Of a DNA stretch of 64,000 nt, positions 1 to 8,751 are shown one piece after another. The notes under the pieces are model-generated. The model was not told the origin of the DNA, did no database searches, and worked only from the letters and a program-made list of their open reading frames with translations. Numbering within the stretch: position 1 is the first letter of the stretch; the number at the start of each line of letters is the position of its first letter. A program made the translations under genes and the position numbers. The DNA comes from Phyllobacterium zundukense (lineage in GTDB: Bacteria > Pseudomonadota > Alphaproteobacteria > Rhizobiales > Rhizobiaceae): contig NZ_CP104972.1 of NCBI RefSeq assembly GCF_025452195.1, positions 926,470 to 990,469 on the forward strand. The letters run 5' to 3'.

Positions 1-767
1 TGCACTACAAGATGGATTTCATTGAGATCGCGCTGCTCAATGCGCCCGCCGTCGATGCCAAACACACCCGCGACCTGCTTGAGAAGCACAAGCTGCGCGC
101 GGTCTGCTCGCTCGGACTGCCAGAACATGCCTGGGCCTCCATCCGCCCGGATGCCGCAATCGAGCACTTGAAGGTTGCGATCGAAAAGACCGCAGAAATG
201 AACGCCGAGGCCCTGTCCGGCGTTATCTTTGGCGGCATTGGCGAGCGCACCGGTGTGCCACCGACGCAGGGCGAATACGACAACATCGCCAAGGTGCTCG
301 ACGCGGCGGCAAAGCATGCAAACAAGCACGGCATCCAACTCGGCGTCGAAGCCGTGAACCGCTATGAGAACCACCTGATCAACTCGGCGCAGCAGGCCGT
401 CGATATGGTGGAGCGTGTCGGCGCCGACAATATCTTCGTTCACCTCGACACCTACCACATGAATATCGAGGAAAAGGGGGCGGCAAACGGCATCCTGATC
501 GCCCGCGATCACCTGAAGTACATCCATCTTTCCGAAAGCGACCGCGGCACGCCTGGCTATGGCAACATTCCGTGGGATGCGATCTACGCCGCGCTCGCGG
601 CGATCGGCTTTAAGGGCGGACTTGCGATGGAAAGTTTCATCAACATGCCGCCCGAAGTAGCCTTTGGCCTGGCCGTCTGGCGCCCCGTTGCACGCGATAT
701 GGAAGAGGTCATGGACAAGGGTCTGCCCTTCCTACGCAATAAGGCGGAACAATACGGTCTCATCTGA
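1..767 (+). CDS. Sugar phosphate isomerase/epimerase (ketose 3-epimerase-like), 5' end outside window
   Basis: The frame is open from the first base and the first ATG is at 12, so the true start probably lies upstream. About 251 residues are visible against roughly 280-290 in D-tagatose/D-psicose 3-epimerase relatives. It is a TIM-barrel protein of the AP endonuclease family 2 fold. Metal-ligand segments fit the family: GVEAVNRYENH (Glu), HLDTYHMNIEE (Asp and His), KYIHLSESDRG (His) and a late AMESF (Glu). The expected reaction is C3 epimerisation or isomerisation of a free ketose or related polyol catabolite in the cytoplasm. The substrate cannot be told from sequence, and no sugar transporter or kinase is visible on this side of the gene. 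Confidence 0.85.
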   Translation, partial: HYKMDFIEIALLNAPAVDAKHTRDLLEKHKLRAVCSLGLPEHAWASIRPDAAIEHLKVAIEKTAEMNAEALSGVIFGGIGERTGVPPTQGEYDNIAKVLDAAAKHANKHGIQLGVEAVNRYENHLINSAQQAVDMVERVGADNIFVHLDTYHMNIEEKGAANGILIARDHLKYIHLSESDRGTPGYGNIPWDAIYAALAAIGFKGGLAMESFINMPPEVAFGLAVWRPVARDMEEVMDKGLPFLRNKAEQYGLI

Positions 768-1258
768 TCCGGTTTGCCGGATATTCCGCATTTAAATCGA
801 CGCCCATGTTGGCCGTCTGCCAATCGGCGTCGTGGCACCGAATCTGACTGCGAAGACGTCGTCCCCTCCAACGAGGTTCCTCGACCTGTACCCGGCAACA
901 CGGCATCAGGCTGCTTCGAAAGCGGACTTCAAATGCCCCCTTAACGAAGCCGAACTGCAGCTCAGAAAACGGATGGTCTGAGAGCCGTTCCGGACGAGAC
1001 GTTATGCGATTTTCGAGGTACAAAGCGGGAACCTTTGCGCCAGTGTTGTTCCATAGCTTGCAGCGCGTCGAGGGGTAGTTGCGTCAAAAACTGCACCCGT
1101 TTCTGTTCGGATTCGGAAGCTTTGCTGGCCGTGCACGCAGAGCGTCCCGCCGGACCGGAAGTCGTCGCTCCCGGTCTCAAGGTTTTGATCAGCCGGGCGA
1201 AAGGCCCGAGTGTGCCATATGTGCCCCAGTACAATTAGGTGAGTTTATGGGAGCCGAG
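768..1258. other. Intergenic region without a recognisable gene
   Basis: There is no convincing coding region. Short open frames on both strands show no family resemblance. The stretch contains one copy of a dispersed repeat (980-1013), annotated separately. Confidence 0.5.
980..1013 (+). repeat. Dispersed repeat A, copy 1
   Basis: The core reads CGTTCC-GG-ACGAGACG-TTATGCGATTTT. Close copies lie at 15278-15305, 27306-27341 and about 33915-33945. The copy at 27306 also shares the preceding GAGAGCCGTTCC. All four are in non-coding sequence near broken genes. Confidence 0.6.
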
Positions 1259-2779
1259 TCACGCTACCTCGGCCAAAAAACGTTTGAAGTGCGGGATTAG
1301 TCGCGGATGGTGTCCAGCAGGAGTATTCATCATTGCAAGCTGCCTACCAGATCGTCTCTCGCGGCGCAGCCATTCACTGATTGTTTCGGTACATGTGTGA
1401 TCCAGAAACTGAAGATCAACACAAACGATTTCGACCATTTTGTCCTTCGGCAAACCTTCCAGTGTATTAAGCAGTCTCGGCACATCTTTGTATGTTCCTG
1501 CACCCTTCAGCATGAGACTGATCGCATGGTCCTTGTCTTCCTCGCGAATATGCAGCCGTTGACGTAGATATGGCAAAATTTCCATAACCGATAATACCAA
1601 ACCTGTTGCAACGCCGATCAATAGATCCTGAATAACCACCAGAGCGACCGTTGCCACCCATATACCAACCGGAACCCACCCGTGATGATCAAAGAGATGG
1701 CGGACATGATGCAGACTAATAAGCCGCCAGCCTGTAACGAGAAGTACCGCTGCGAGAGCTGTTAACGGCACCATGCCGAGTAACTGCGGAAACATCGCCA
1801 CGAGCGCAAAAATCCATACTCCGTGCAAAATCGTGGAAAGACGAGTTCTGGCTCCCGCTTGAATGTTAGCAGACGATCGAACAATGACCCCGGTGATAGG
1901 CAAGGCCCCCAGCATGCCACATATGCTGTTTCCAACACCTTGAGCAAACAGCTCTTTATTAAAGTGCGTGCGCTTGCCATCATGCATGCGGTCGACCGCC
2001 GCTGCTGACAGGAGCGTTTCGGCACTGGCAATAACGGCAATAACCAATACTGTGATCATGACCCCTGGTTGGGCAAGCTGCAGGAAATCTTGGATGTTTG
2101 GAAACGACAATCCTTGCAGCAGGGTATCCGGCACTTCAACTCGCACGATTGGCAAATGAAGAACAACTGCTAACACGGTGCCAAGACCAACACCAATCAG
2201 CGCCCCCGGCACCAGCGATAGTGCTTTTGGGCGAAATTTTTCCCAAGCGACCATAGCTAAAAGCGAGGCAACGCCGACGCCAAGTGCTATCAGCGCGTTG
2301 GCATCTCCACGCCATAGAGTGCCGATGCTATTATCAATTGCGGCTACATTCTCCAGTCCGCCGGCAGCTGGCTCTGCGCCCATTACCACATGAATCTGTC
2401 CTAGAATGATCAGTATACCGATGCCGGCCAGCATGCCATGAACGACGGCCGGAGAGATGGCACGAAACCAGGAGCCAATCTTCAAGAACCCGGCCAGGAT
2501 CTGTAGAAGTCCGGCCGCAACCAAAACGGGTCCAAGCATTGCCACACCATACTGCTGCACAAAACTGAAAACGATCACAGCAAGTCCGGCTGCCGGACCA
2601 GACACCTGAAGTGGCGAACCTGCCAACAGCCCGACAATAATGCCCCCGACGATGCCGGAAACGATCCCCATGGCAACGGGGACGCCTGATGCGACCGCTA
2701 TGCCAAGGCATAGAGGCATAGCCACGAGAAAAACCACCAGCGAGGATGCCAGATCGCGAGATAATGAAGTGTTGGTCAT
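1259..2779 (-). CDS. SulP-family anion transporter with STAS domain (probable bicarbonate/sulfate permease)
   Basis: Polytopic membrane protein of 506 aa when started at the ATG at 2779, seven bases after the carbonic anhydrase stop; an upstream in-frame GTG/ATG reading would overlap that gene. The N-terminal sulfate-permease core has many hydrophobic helices (VVFLVAMPLCLGIAVASG; PLTALAAVLLVTGW). The C-terminal STAS domain carries VDLQFLDHTC followed by an amphipathic helix. SulP proteins exchange or symport sulfate, bicarbonate or related anions across the inner membrane. Being the second gene of an operon with a beta-carbonic anhydrase favours bicarbonate as the substrate, which is an inference from context. 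Confidence 0.88.
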   Translation of the reverse strand: MTNTSLSRDLASSLVVFLVAMPLCLGIAVASGVPVAMGIVSGIVGGIIVGLLAGSPLQVSGPAAGLAVIVFSFVQQYGVAMLGPVLVAAGLLQILAGFLKIGSWFRAISPAVVHGMLAGIGILIILGQIHVVMGAEPAAGGLENVAAIDNSIGTLWRGDANALIALGVGVASLLAMVAWEKFRPKALSLVPGALIGVGLGTVLAVVLHLPIVRVEVPDTLLQGLSFPNIQDFLQLAQPGVMITVLVIAVIASAETLLSAAAVDRMHDGKRTHFNKELFAQGVGNSICGMLGALPITGVIVRSSANIQAGARTRLSTILHGVWIFALVAMFPQLLGMVPLTALAAVLLVTGWRLISLHHVRHLFDHHGWVPVGIWVATVALVVIQDLLIGVATGLVLSVMEILPYLRQRLHIREEDKDHAISLMLKGAGTYKDVPRLLNTLEGLPKDKMVEIVCVDLQFLDHTCTETISEWLRRERRSGRQLAMMNTPAGHHPRLIPHFKRFLAEVA

Positions 2780-2786
2780 CAGATAT

Positions 2787-3488
2787 TTACTCCGCAGCGA
2801 GATTGGTTGTCTGGTGTGTGACGTGAGGATTGCCACGCCCCATCACTGCTGCGGGCAGCGGTTGATCTTCCTTAGCTTTTATGAATGCCGAAACTGCTCC
2901 GTCGTAGACTTGGACTTCCCCCGTCTCGATGTCGAAGAACCAGCCATGCAAGGCTATCTCATTGGTGGCGAGTTTGGCTGCAACCGAGGGGTGTGTGCGC
3001 AAGTGGTCAAGCTGTACTATGATGTTCTCCATTGCGACAGCACGGACGCGATCATGCCCGGAAAGGTCCGCTGGGTACGCCTCACAAACAATGGAATAGG
3101 CCGCGTGACTATGTTTGAGCCATGCCGCCACGTTGGGCATGGGAATTAGCGTTTCCGGGTGGCAGAGACCTTTCATAGCTCCGCAATCCGAGTGCCCACA
3201 CACGATTATGTCACGGACACCGAGCGCAACAACCGCATACTCGATCGCAGACGATACCCCACCATTGGCTGTTGAAAACGGGGGAACGATATTGCCGGCG
3301 TTGCGACAAACGAATAGTTCCCCGGGGCCAGATTGGGTAATGGTTTCGGGCATCACCCGACTGTCAGCGCAAGATATCATCAGAGCCTGTGGCTGTTGTC
3401 CCTCTCTTGCAAGTTTACGATAGAGGGCGGAGTCATTTGGGTAGACTGCGCCGCGAAATGTTGAGATGCCTTTTAGTAGATTACCCAT
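2787..3488 (-). CDS. Beta-class carbonic anhydrase
   Basis: Cytoplasmic zinc enzyme interconverting CO2 and bicarbonate. The 233-aa length is normal for the family. Zinc and active-site residues are visible: SCADSRV (Cys40, the Asp42/Arg44 dyad) and CGHSDCGAMKG (His99, Cys102). FVCRNAGNIVPP is also conserved. It is the first gene of a two-gene operon with the SulP transporter, with only 7 bp between stop and start, so CO2 hydration and anion transport are probably coupled. The AT-rich upstream region carries a 26-bp inverted repeat (3618-3643). Confidence 0.93.
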   Translation of the reverse strand: MGNLLKGISTFRGAVYPNDSALYRKLAREGQQPQALMISCADSRVMPETITQSGPGELFVCRNAGNIVPPFSTANGGVSSAIEYAVVALGVRDIIVCGHSDCGAMKGLCHPETLIPMPNVAAWLKHSHAAYSIVCEAYPADLSGHDRVRAVAMENIIVQLDHLRTHPSVAAKLATNEIALHGWFFDIETGEVQVYDGAVSAFIKAKEDQPLPAAVMGRGNPHVTHQTTNLAAE

Positions 3489-3617
3489 GGTGAGATACTC
3501 TCTATGTCAAGCGTTGCGTGAACAGCGAATGTATTCTTTGCCGAATTGATTGCGCTAGGAGGATTCCTTTCGCACATGCGAAAGTAGGTATGGACATCAG
3601 GTGATGATAGGGCGACA

Positions 3618-3643
3618 GAATATATTGCGTTGCAAAATATATC
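3618..3643 (-). promoter_or_regulatory. AT-rich inverted repeat upstream of the carbonic anhydrase operon (possible operator)
   Basis: GATATATTTTGC faces GCAATATATTC around a short centre, about 130 bp upstream of the carbonic anhydrase start, in unusually AT-rich DNA (about 3600-3735). It could be a regulator site; no adjacent regulator gene is visible. Confidence 0.35.
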
Positions 3644-4149
3644 ACAACTTCGTTATTTGACAGCATTGAGAGATGAGTGAGCGATTCTCACATAATATGA
3701 GACTATACTATTAAATTTGAAATATATTCATGTTTTATTCGGGGGTGGGCTCTGTGATGTGCCGCACCACCGTAATATGAGTCAGCTCGCGTCAGCCGGC
3801 TCAGTCTGCGCTTTGGCAGAGTTGAGTTTCTGGCAAGCCAGTGCGTATCAGCTAACAAAACTTGTTCATGACAATCTCTGGTTAAGTCGACGGGACAGTT
3901 TTCAAGCACGTCGACAACATAACTGCGGTTTGTCGCAGAGTTGTGCCGCGTTGAAGGTGGAGTTGTCGCAAAGTATCTCAGGACCGAGTGATGGGACTTT
4001 TTGCTACGAATTTCGATGCAGTTAATGCCGGCCACAACGGGTGATGACGATCTTCTGCAGGTGGCGTTCTGGCGATTTGGCGGGCGTCGGCCAACTCGCC
4101 TGAAACTCTCCGTAAGGCGATTAACACGCCTGTCGTTCAAACAAAGTGA

Positions 4150-4405
4150 CATCCCCCCATAAATAGGTCCCTTTTTCTCCTTTGTAATCGGATCTTCATA
4201 TGAGGAATGCATTTCCGCCAACCACGTCCCATTGAGATCAGGGGTGCGAACAAAGCGATTCAGCGGCCAAAGTCGCCATAGAAATTTGTCGAACAAGGCC
4301 CATCCCGTTGTCATCACAAACAACGTTAGCGAGTACGGTTTGGCATGTTCCCAAGTGAGATCGATCCCCAGTATTGCATGATGCGCCTTGTGAGAGGAGG
4401 TCGGT
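4150..4405 (-). pseudogene. Remnant of a Cap15-like (S-2TM-beta) CBASS membrane effector
   Basis: An open stretch without a proper start reads through a hydrophobic segment (YSLTLFVMTTGWALFDKFLW, then RLWPLNRF) into PDLNGTWLAEMHSSYEDP. This order, a membrane anchor followed by a PDLxGTW beta-strand motif, is what I know from the SMODS-associated two-TM beta-barrel effectors (Cap15) of cyclic-oligonucleotide anti-phage systems. The frame begins after a stop without an ATG, and after GPIYGGMSL it continues into sequence with no family character, so both ends are lost. No CD-NTase or Cap2/Cap3 gene is nearby. The family assignment is from memory of the motif. Confidence 0.45.
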
Positions 4406-4614
4406 CAATCCTCCAGGCACAAAAACGGAAAACGCCCCCAAACATTGGGGGAGTCCGATGGGTCAAGCCGCGAAGACCACCTTGATCTTGGATTGGTATG
4501 GGGGCATTCTGCACATGCCAGCGTAACAAGCTCATCGGCATAAAACCCCCAGTTGGTCGTCATGCAAAGAGTGTGTCGGCTAAAGCCAATACTCCCGACT
4601 GAAAGGTTTGAACC

Positions 4615-5052
4615 ATGACTCAAGCAAAAATTGGCGATATCGTTCGCATCCATTACACCGGCATGCTTGCGGACGGCACAACGTTCGACAGTTCGAAGGA
4701 ACGCGAGCCTTTGCAAATCGAGATCGGAGCAGGAAAGGTTCTTTCAGGGCTCGATAAGCAGATTGTCGGCATGAATGTCGGCGACATACAAACCATTGAG
4801 ATTCCCGCTGAAGACGCGTTCGGGCCGCACGACCCGCGCAAGATTCAGACAGTCCCACGCTCCAAAGTTCCTTCCGATATGGATGTCAGGCCGGGAATGC
4901 AGCTCCAGGCGGAGTCAAGCGGCGGCACACCGATGACGCTTAATGTCGTGGATGTGAATTCGGAAGAGATAACGGTTGATGCCAATCACCCCTTGGCGGG
5001 CCGTGATGTGGTATTCGAAGTCGAACTCACCGAGATCGTCAGGGCCGCTTGA
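4615..5052 (+). CDS. FKBP-type peptidyl-prolyl cis-trans isomerase (SlyD-like)
   Basis: 145 aa, the normal size for small SlyD/FkpB-type isomerases. The FKBP fold is evident from VRIHYTGMLADGTTFDSS at the N-terminus, the inserted-flap region with EDAFGPHDPRKIQTVP, and the closing LNVVDVNSEEITVDANHPLAGRD segment. There is no signal peptide, so it is cytoplasmic. It catalyses prolyl isomerisation and probably acts as a chaperone. An AAAGG ribosome site lies 8 bases before the ATG. The metal-binding His/Cys-rich tail of E. coli SlyD is absent. The following methyltransferase starts 37 bp downstream on the same strand, so the two may be co-transcribed. Confidence 0.92.
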   Translation: MTQAKIGDIVRIHYTGMLADGTTFDSSKEREPLQIEIGAGKVLSGLDKQIVGMNVGDIQTIEIPAEDAFGPHDPRKIQTVPRSKVPSDMDVRPGMQLQAESSGGTPMTLNVVDVNSEEITVDANHPLAGRDVVFEVELTEIVRAA

Positions 5053-5088
5053 GGTCTAGTGCGTCGGATGACGTCTGTGGAGACTTCG

Positions 5089-5889
5089 ATGACCTCAAAC
5101 TTCAACGTCCGCGATGCGAACAGCTATGAGCAACTCATGGGCCGTTGGAGCCAAAAACTCGCGCCCCTGTTCATCGACTTCGCGGGGCTGGCCGACGGCG
5201 AAAAAATTCTCGACGTCGGCTGCGGCACCGGAAGCCTGACCTTCGCGCTCGCCAGAACCGCCAATCTCGGCGAGATCGCCGCGATCGACTATTCGCCCGT
5301 CTTCGTCGAGGAGGCAATCCGGCGCAACACCGACTCGCGCATAAAGATCCGGCAGGCAGATGCCTGCGCCTTGCCCTTCGAGGGCGGCACGTTCGACCGC
5401 GCCTTGGCGCTTCTGGTGCTCCACTTCGTGCCCGAGTCCAGCAAGGCAGTCGCCGAGATGCGCCGCGTCGTACGGCCCGGCGGCGTGGTCGCGGCGGCCG
5501 TTTGGGATCATCTCGGCGGCATGCCCGGCATGCGCATGATGGTCGACACGGTGGCGGTACTCAACGAAGGCGGGCGCCAGCTGCGCGCACGCTATTGCTT
5601 CCAGCCGATGATGCAGCCCGGCGAAATGAAACGAACCTTTCTCGAGCAGGGTCTCGTGGACGTTGCGGAAACCCAGATGATGATCCGCATGGACTACGAA
5701 AGCTTCGACGACTACTGGGCACCGATTGCCGCGGGCGAAGGGCCACTCGGTAAATATGTGGCCACACTAGACGCCGCGGAACGGGCACGCACCGCCGCCG
5801 CCGTTCGCGACGCTTACGAGGCGGGCCGACCCGACGGTCCGAGGTCTTTTGCAAACGTAGCCTGGGCCTGCCGGGGCATCGTTCCCTGA
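5089..5889 (+). CDS. Class I SAM-dependent methyltransferase
   Basis: 266 aa from the ATG at 5089, preceded by GGAG at a good distance; in-frame starts at 5059 and 5068 are possible. SAM-binding motif I is ILDVGCGTGSL, with acidic motif II in IAAIDYSPVF, and RQADACALPFEGGTFD matches the UbiE/MenG-type Methyltransf_11 pattern. The N-terminal SNFNVRDANSYEQLMGRWS is common in rhizobial proteins of this type. The substrate is unknown. It follows the FKBP gene on the same strand and may be transcribed with it. Confidence 0.85.
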   Translation: MTSNFNVRDANSYEQLMGRWSQKLAPLFIDFAGLADGEKILDVGCGTGSLTFALARTANLGEIAAIDYSPVFVEEAIRRNTDSRIKIRQADACALPFEGGTFDRALALLVLHFVPESSKAVAEMRRVVRPGGVVAAAVWDHLGGMPGMRMMVDTVAVLNEGGRQLRARYCFQPMMQPGEMKRTFLEQGLVDVAETQMMIRMDYESFDDYWAPIAAGEGPLGKYVATLDAAERARTAAAVRDAYEAGRPDGPRSFANVAWACRGIVP

Positions 5890-6291
5890 CAGCAGGCGAA
5901 GGGCGAAAAGGTTTCCAAGGTTTTGGCGCGGCCGGTTCGCGCGGTCGCGCCATCCTGTTGATATGGCTTGCGTTACATCCGCGGCTTTCGGACCTGGACG
6001 TCCCCTTCCCCATCAGCCCAGCGCACAAGATCGTTGGTAAGACGGTTTTTGTTTTGCCCCATCTCAATTGGCCCCAAATCGAACTGCGTGGCTGTTTGCG
6101 CCGCACAGAAGAACACCGATGCGTTCACCCTTGCTGGGCTTGTAGGCACCAGAGATAAGAGCGCCAAATGCAGCCGCGCCTCCGGGCGCCCATTTGGGAA
6201 AGTTCGTCTTTGAGTTCTTGAGCTAATTCGATCCTTGATTGTCCCGATTTCAATCCAATGTCTCCTTAGGAACTTTCGCAAGATAACCCAG
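5890..6291. other. Intergenic region, no gene recognised
   Basis: Short overlapping frames on both strands show no family resemblance. The region lies between the methyltransferase and the convergent PIN toxin gene. Confidence 0.4.
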
Positions 6292-6858
6292 TCAGATCTG
6301 TCGATACAGAATGACGCGACCGGTTGGTATGAGCTGCAGAATATAATCGAAGTCACTGACATTCCCGGTGAGAACCGTAAAGCCAAGCTTTTGAGCCTGT
6401 AGAAACAACACGCAGTCATGAAGAGCGCGAAGACGCGCATCGGCTTTGTAGCCTTGCAGGCGACACAACATGCCAGAAAGCAGGGCGGCTCTGCCCAAAA
6501 CATCTGGATCGGGTGCGAAAGTCCGATGGGAAGGCATATCCTTCACAGTTGTAGCGATCTGGCTAACCGCTGTCTGTGTACCTGGATGATTGGGATCCAG
6601 TACGCCAACGGTGTGCATGAGTTCCTGAATTGCAATCGTCGAGTGATTGACCTGCCTGAGCGCAAGCATATCGGCGATTAAGCGGGGGGCGCGGCCCTGC
6701 AAACCATCAATGTATACGCTTGTGTCGAGCAGGAGGTCGGGGCCCGCCTCGGCTGCGTCAGCAAGAAAGGGCAGATCGCCATCCTTGCGACGACTCAGAG
6801 TCTTTTTAGGATCGAACCGTGCCCAGCGAACGGCTGTATCAAAATCAAATTCAGCCAA
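6292..6858 (-). CDS. PIN-domain toxin (VapC-like ribonuclease)
   Basis: 188 aa. The PIN fold begins at DLLLDTSVYIDGLQGR (first catalytic Asp), continues through TIAIQELMH (Glu) and ends with HDCVLFLQAQKLGF and VLTGNVSDFDYI (further acidic residues). The family cleaves RNA, often tRNA, and is held inactive by a cognate antitoxin. A roughly 40-residue N-terminal extension precedes the PIN core, longer than in classical VapC of about 130-140 aa. The start is a TTG one base after the stop of the upstream antitoxin-like frame, so translation is likely coupled. The upstream partner appears frameshifted while this gene is intact. Confidence 0.8.
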   Translation of the reverse strand: MAEFDFDTAVRWARFDPKKTLSRRKDGDLPFLADAAEAGPDLLLDTSVYIDGLQGRAPRLIADMLALRQVNHSTIAIQELMHTVGVLDPNHPGTQTAVSQIATTVKDMPSHRTFAPDPDVLGRAALLSGMLCRLQGYKADARLRALHDCVLFLQAQKLGFTVLTGNVSDFDYILQLIPTGRVILYRQI

Positions 6859-6859
6859 A

Positions 6860-7217
6860 TCAGAATCCGAGCTTCAGAGATGGATCCACTGTTGCCTGTG
6901 TTTTGCGGAATGTCTCCGCAAAATTGTCCTCGAGCGCCAAACTTGCAAGAGCAAATTCCACGAGCTCCGTGTCGGAAGTCAAACCGGTCCTGGCCTTCGC
7001 CTGGGCAATCAGCTCTGCGCTCACACGCCCGGCGATGCGCCCAGTTCTCTTCCAGCAATCCGGATCGCTTGGCGCTCGCAATGACAGCTTGGATGCGTTC
7101 CCGCTGCCGTTTCAGCACTTCAATGCGCTGCAGCTGCTCTTTGCTCGCACGACGCACGCGTTTGGTAGTTCCACTTGTCCGTCCTTGGCGGGTGCGGAAG
7201 GCGAGCTTAGCAGTCAT
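6860..7217 (-). pseudogene. Antitoxin-like gene upstream of the PIN toxin, apparently frameshifted
   Basis: From an ATG at 7217 with AGGAAG upstream, a basic helical segment (RRASKEQLQRIEVLKRQRER) runs to about SGLLEEN. The family-like continuation GRIAGRVSAELIAQAKARTG, TELVEFALASLALEDNFAE and DPSLKLGF is then in the neighbouring frame. One missing base near 7040-7055 would join them. The C-terminal part could instead be translated alone from a TTG at 7081 as a 73-aa antitoxin. Antitoxins with this SDTELVEFAL segment commonly sit directly before PIN toxins. Whether the shift is real or a sequencing error cannot be decided here. Confidence 0.55.
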
Positions 7218-7232
7218 GAGGGCACTTCCTGT

Positions 7233-7258
7233 GTTTAACAAAAACGAATTTTGTTAAC
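7233..7258 (-). promoter_or_regulatory. Inverted repeat, likely toxin-antitoxin operator
   Basis: GTTAACAAAA and TTTTTGTTAAAC form a 26-bp near-palindrome immediately upstream of the antitoxin start at 7217, the usual place for an autoregulatory operator. Confidence 0.55.
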
Positions 7259-7868
7259 ATACTACAATCGTCCGGAATTTCAAGGAACAAGAAAAACTAA
7301 AGGCCGCACCTAAGTCGCCTTGTCCCGCATCAAATGATGCAAATGTTGAAAGCCAGACTGATGGGTGGTCGTAGTCGTGGTCGAAACCAAACGCACCATA
7401 AACAGCGAGTCCGGGAGGGGCCTTTACCGATATCAGCGCTTGGTCTTCCGTTTCGCAACGATGCTGGAAATCGTCCGCTGGGAGAATCGGTCTCATCAGC
7501 AAGCTCCGGATGCCGTTAGCGCATCAAGGCCTATAACTGAAATGCGAAAGCAGAAATTCAGCACCCATCTCTGCCTTGCCGCTTCAAATTGAAATGCTAA
7601 GTCAGAAGCCACAGGAAATCTGCCCCAGGAGAGCGGCTTCCAGCGAATTGCAGTCCTATTGTGGGAAGAACACGCCCGCCTGAGGCGGAAGCGGCTCGGT
7701 CATGCGTGTCGCTTCCGCCCGGCAATGTCCGCGCGCTTCTCAAAGACCCTGATCCAGCCTACTCTGTGCCGACCAGTGGGCAAATGGGTCGCCGATCTGG
7801 GAAATGTCGGCCAAAGACTCAAAGGATTCGCCATTGGCCAACACTTAGCAGGATAACAGGAGGTAACG
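7259..7868. other. Intergenic region, no gene recognised
   Basis: No family-like coding sequence was found on either strand. An AGGAGG ribosome site at its right end belongs to the small ORF at 7869. Confidence 0.4.
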
Positions 7869-7985
7869 ATGGATCTCAAGGACAGGCGCCTCTGGTACGG
7901 CGTAGCCGTGATCGTGGTATTGATCGTGATTGCCTATGCGGCTGGTTGGTTTGGCGGGACGCCGACACCAGTGCCACCGCAGTGA
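7869..7985 (+). CDS. Small single-pass membrane protein (38 aa)
   Basis: A very short frame with a strong AGGAGG ribosome site 5 bases before the ATG. The product starts MDLKDRRLWYG, has one hydrophobic helix (VAVIVVLIVIAYAAGWF) and a proline-rich tail ending PTPVPPQ. The topology is probably N-in with a short periplasmic tail. The function is unknown. It precedes the ABC transporter operon by 109 bp on the same strand and could be part of the same transcript. The RBS and clean helix argue for a real gene. Confidence 0.6.
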   Translation: MDLKDRRLWYGVAVIVVLIVIAYAAGWFGGTPTPVPPQ

Positions 7986-8094
7986 GAGCGATCGTCATTT
8001 GCGCCGAATTTCCGGTATCGCCTTTTATTCGTTCTAGGGACGATTAGATCAGTCGTTAAGAAATCTGCGTGGTGGCCTGACCACGAAGGAGCCA

Positions 8095-8751
8095 ATGCTC
8101 GTCGCGCTTCAAAAAGTGAGTAAATCCTATCGAACAGCAGAAGGGCCGTTGGAGGTCCTGCGCGAGGTTGACCTCGGGCTGGATGTCGGCCGAAGCCTTG
8201 CTTTGACCGGAGAGTCAGGCAGCGGCAAAAGCACACTTTTGCACTTGGCGGCAGGGCTGGATCATCCGGACTCCGGCCGCATCGAAATCGCCGGTCAGGA
8301 TATCTCGCAGCTGAACGACGTCGGCCGCGCCGCATTGCGGCGCGGTGTGGTCGGACTGGTGTTTCAACAGTTCAACCTCATCCCTTCGCTTGATGTAGCA
8401 GCCAATCTTTCCTTCCACGCGCGCCTTGCTGGACGCTACAATTCGACTTGGCAATCGGAATTGGTCGAGAAGCTTGGGCTTGAAGCCCTGTTGAAGCGCT
8501 ACCCCGAACAGCTCTCCGTCGGCCAGCAGCAAAGGGTGGCGATCGGGCGGACGCTGGCTGCGCGTCCAAAGCTGGTGCTCGCCGACGAGCCGACGGGCAA
8601 TCTGGACGAGGCAACCGGTGATGCGGTGCTGGCGCTGATGCTGGAACTGGTGGTGCAGACCGGGGCAGCTCTATTAATGGTGACGCATTCGACGCGGCTT
8701 GCCGAACGGCTCGATGCACGGGTGCACCTTCAGGCCGGGCGGATCGCCTGA
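8095..8751 (+). CDS. ABC transporter ATP-binding protein (LolD/MacB-like)
   Basis: 218 aa. Walker A is GESGSGKST, the signature LSVGQQQRVAIGR, and Walker B LVLADEPTGNLDE followed by the D-loop. The switch His is in VTHSTRL. Length and NLDE ending place it in the MacB/LolCDE (type VII, FtsX-type) class. These power transenvelope mechanotransmission or lipoprotein/lipid extraction rather than simple import. GAAGGAG lies 6 bases before the ATG. The stop overlaps the ATG of the FtsX-type permease (TGATG), so the two are translationally coupled. Confidence 0.93.
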   Translation: MLVALQKVSKSYRTAEGPLEVLREVDLGLDVGRSLALTGESGSGKSTLLHLAAGLDHPDSGRIEIAGQDISQLNDVGRAALRRGVVGLVFQQFNLIPSLDVAANLSFHARLAGRYNSTWQSELVEKLGLEALLKRYPEQLSVGQQQRVAIGRTLAARPKLVLADEPTGNLDEATGDAVLALMLELVVQTGAALLMVTHSTRLAERLDARVHLQAGRIA

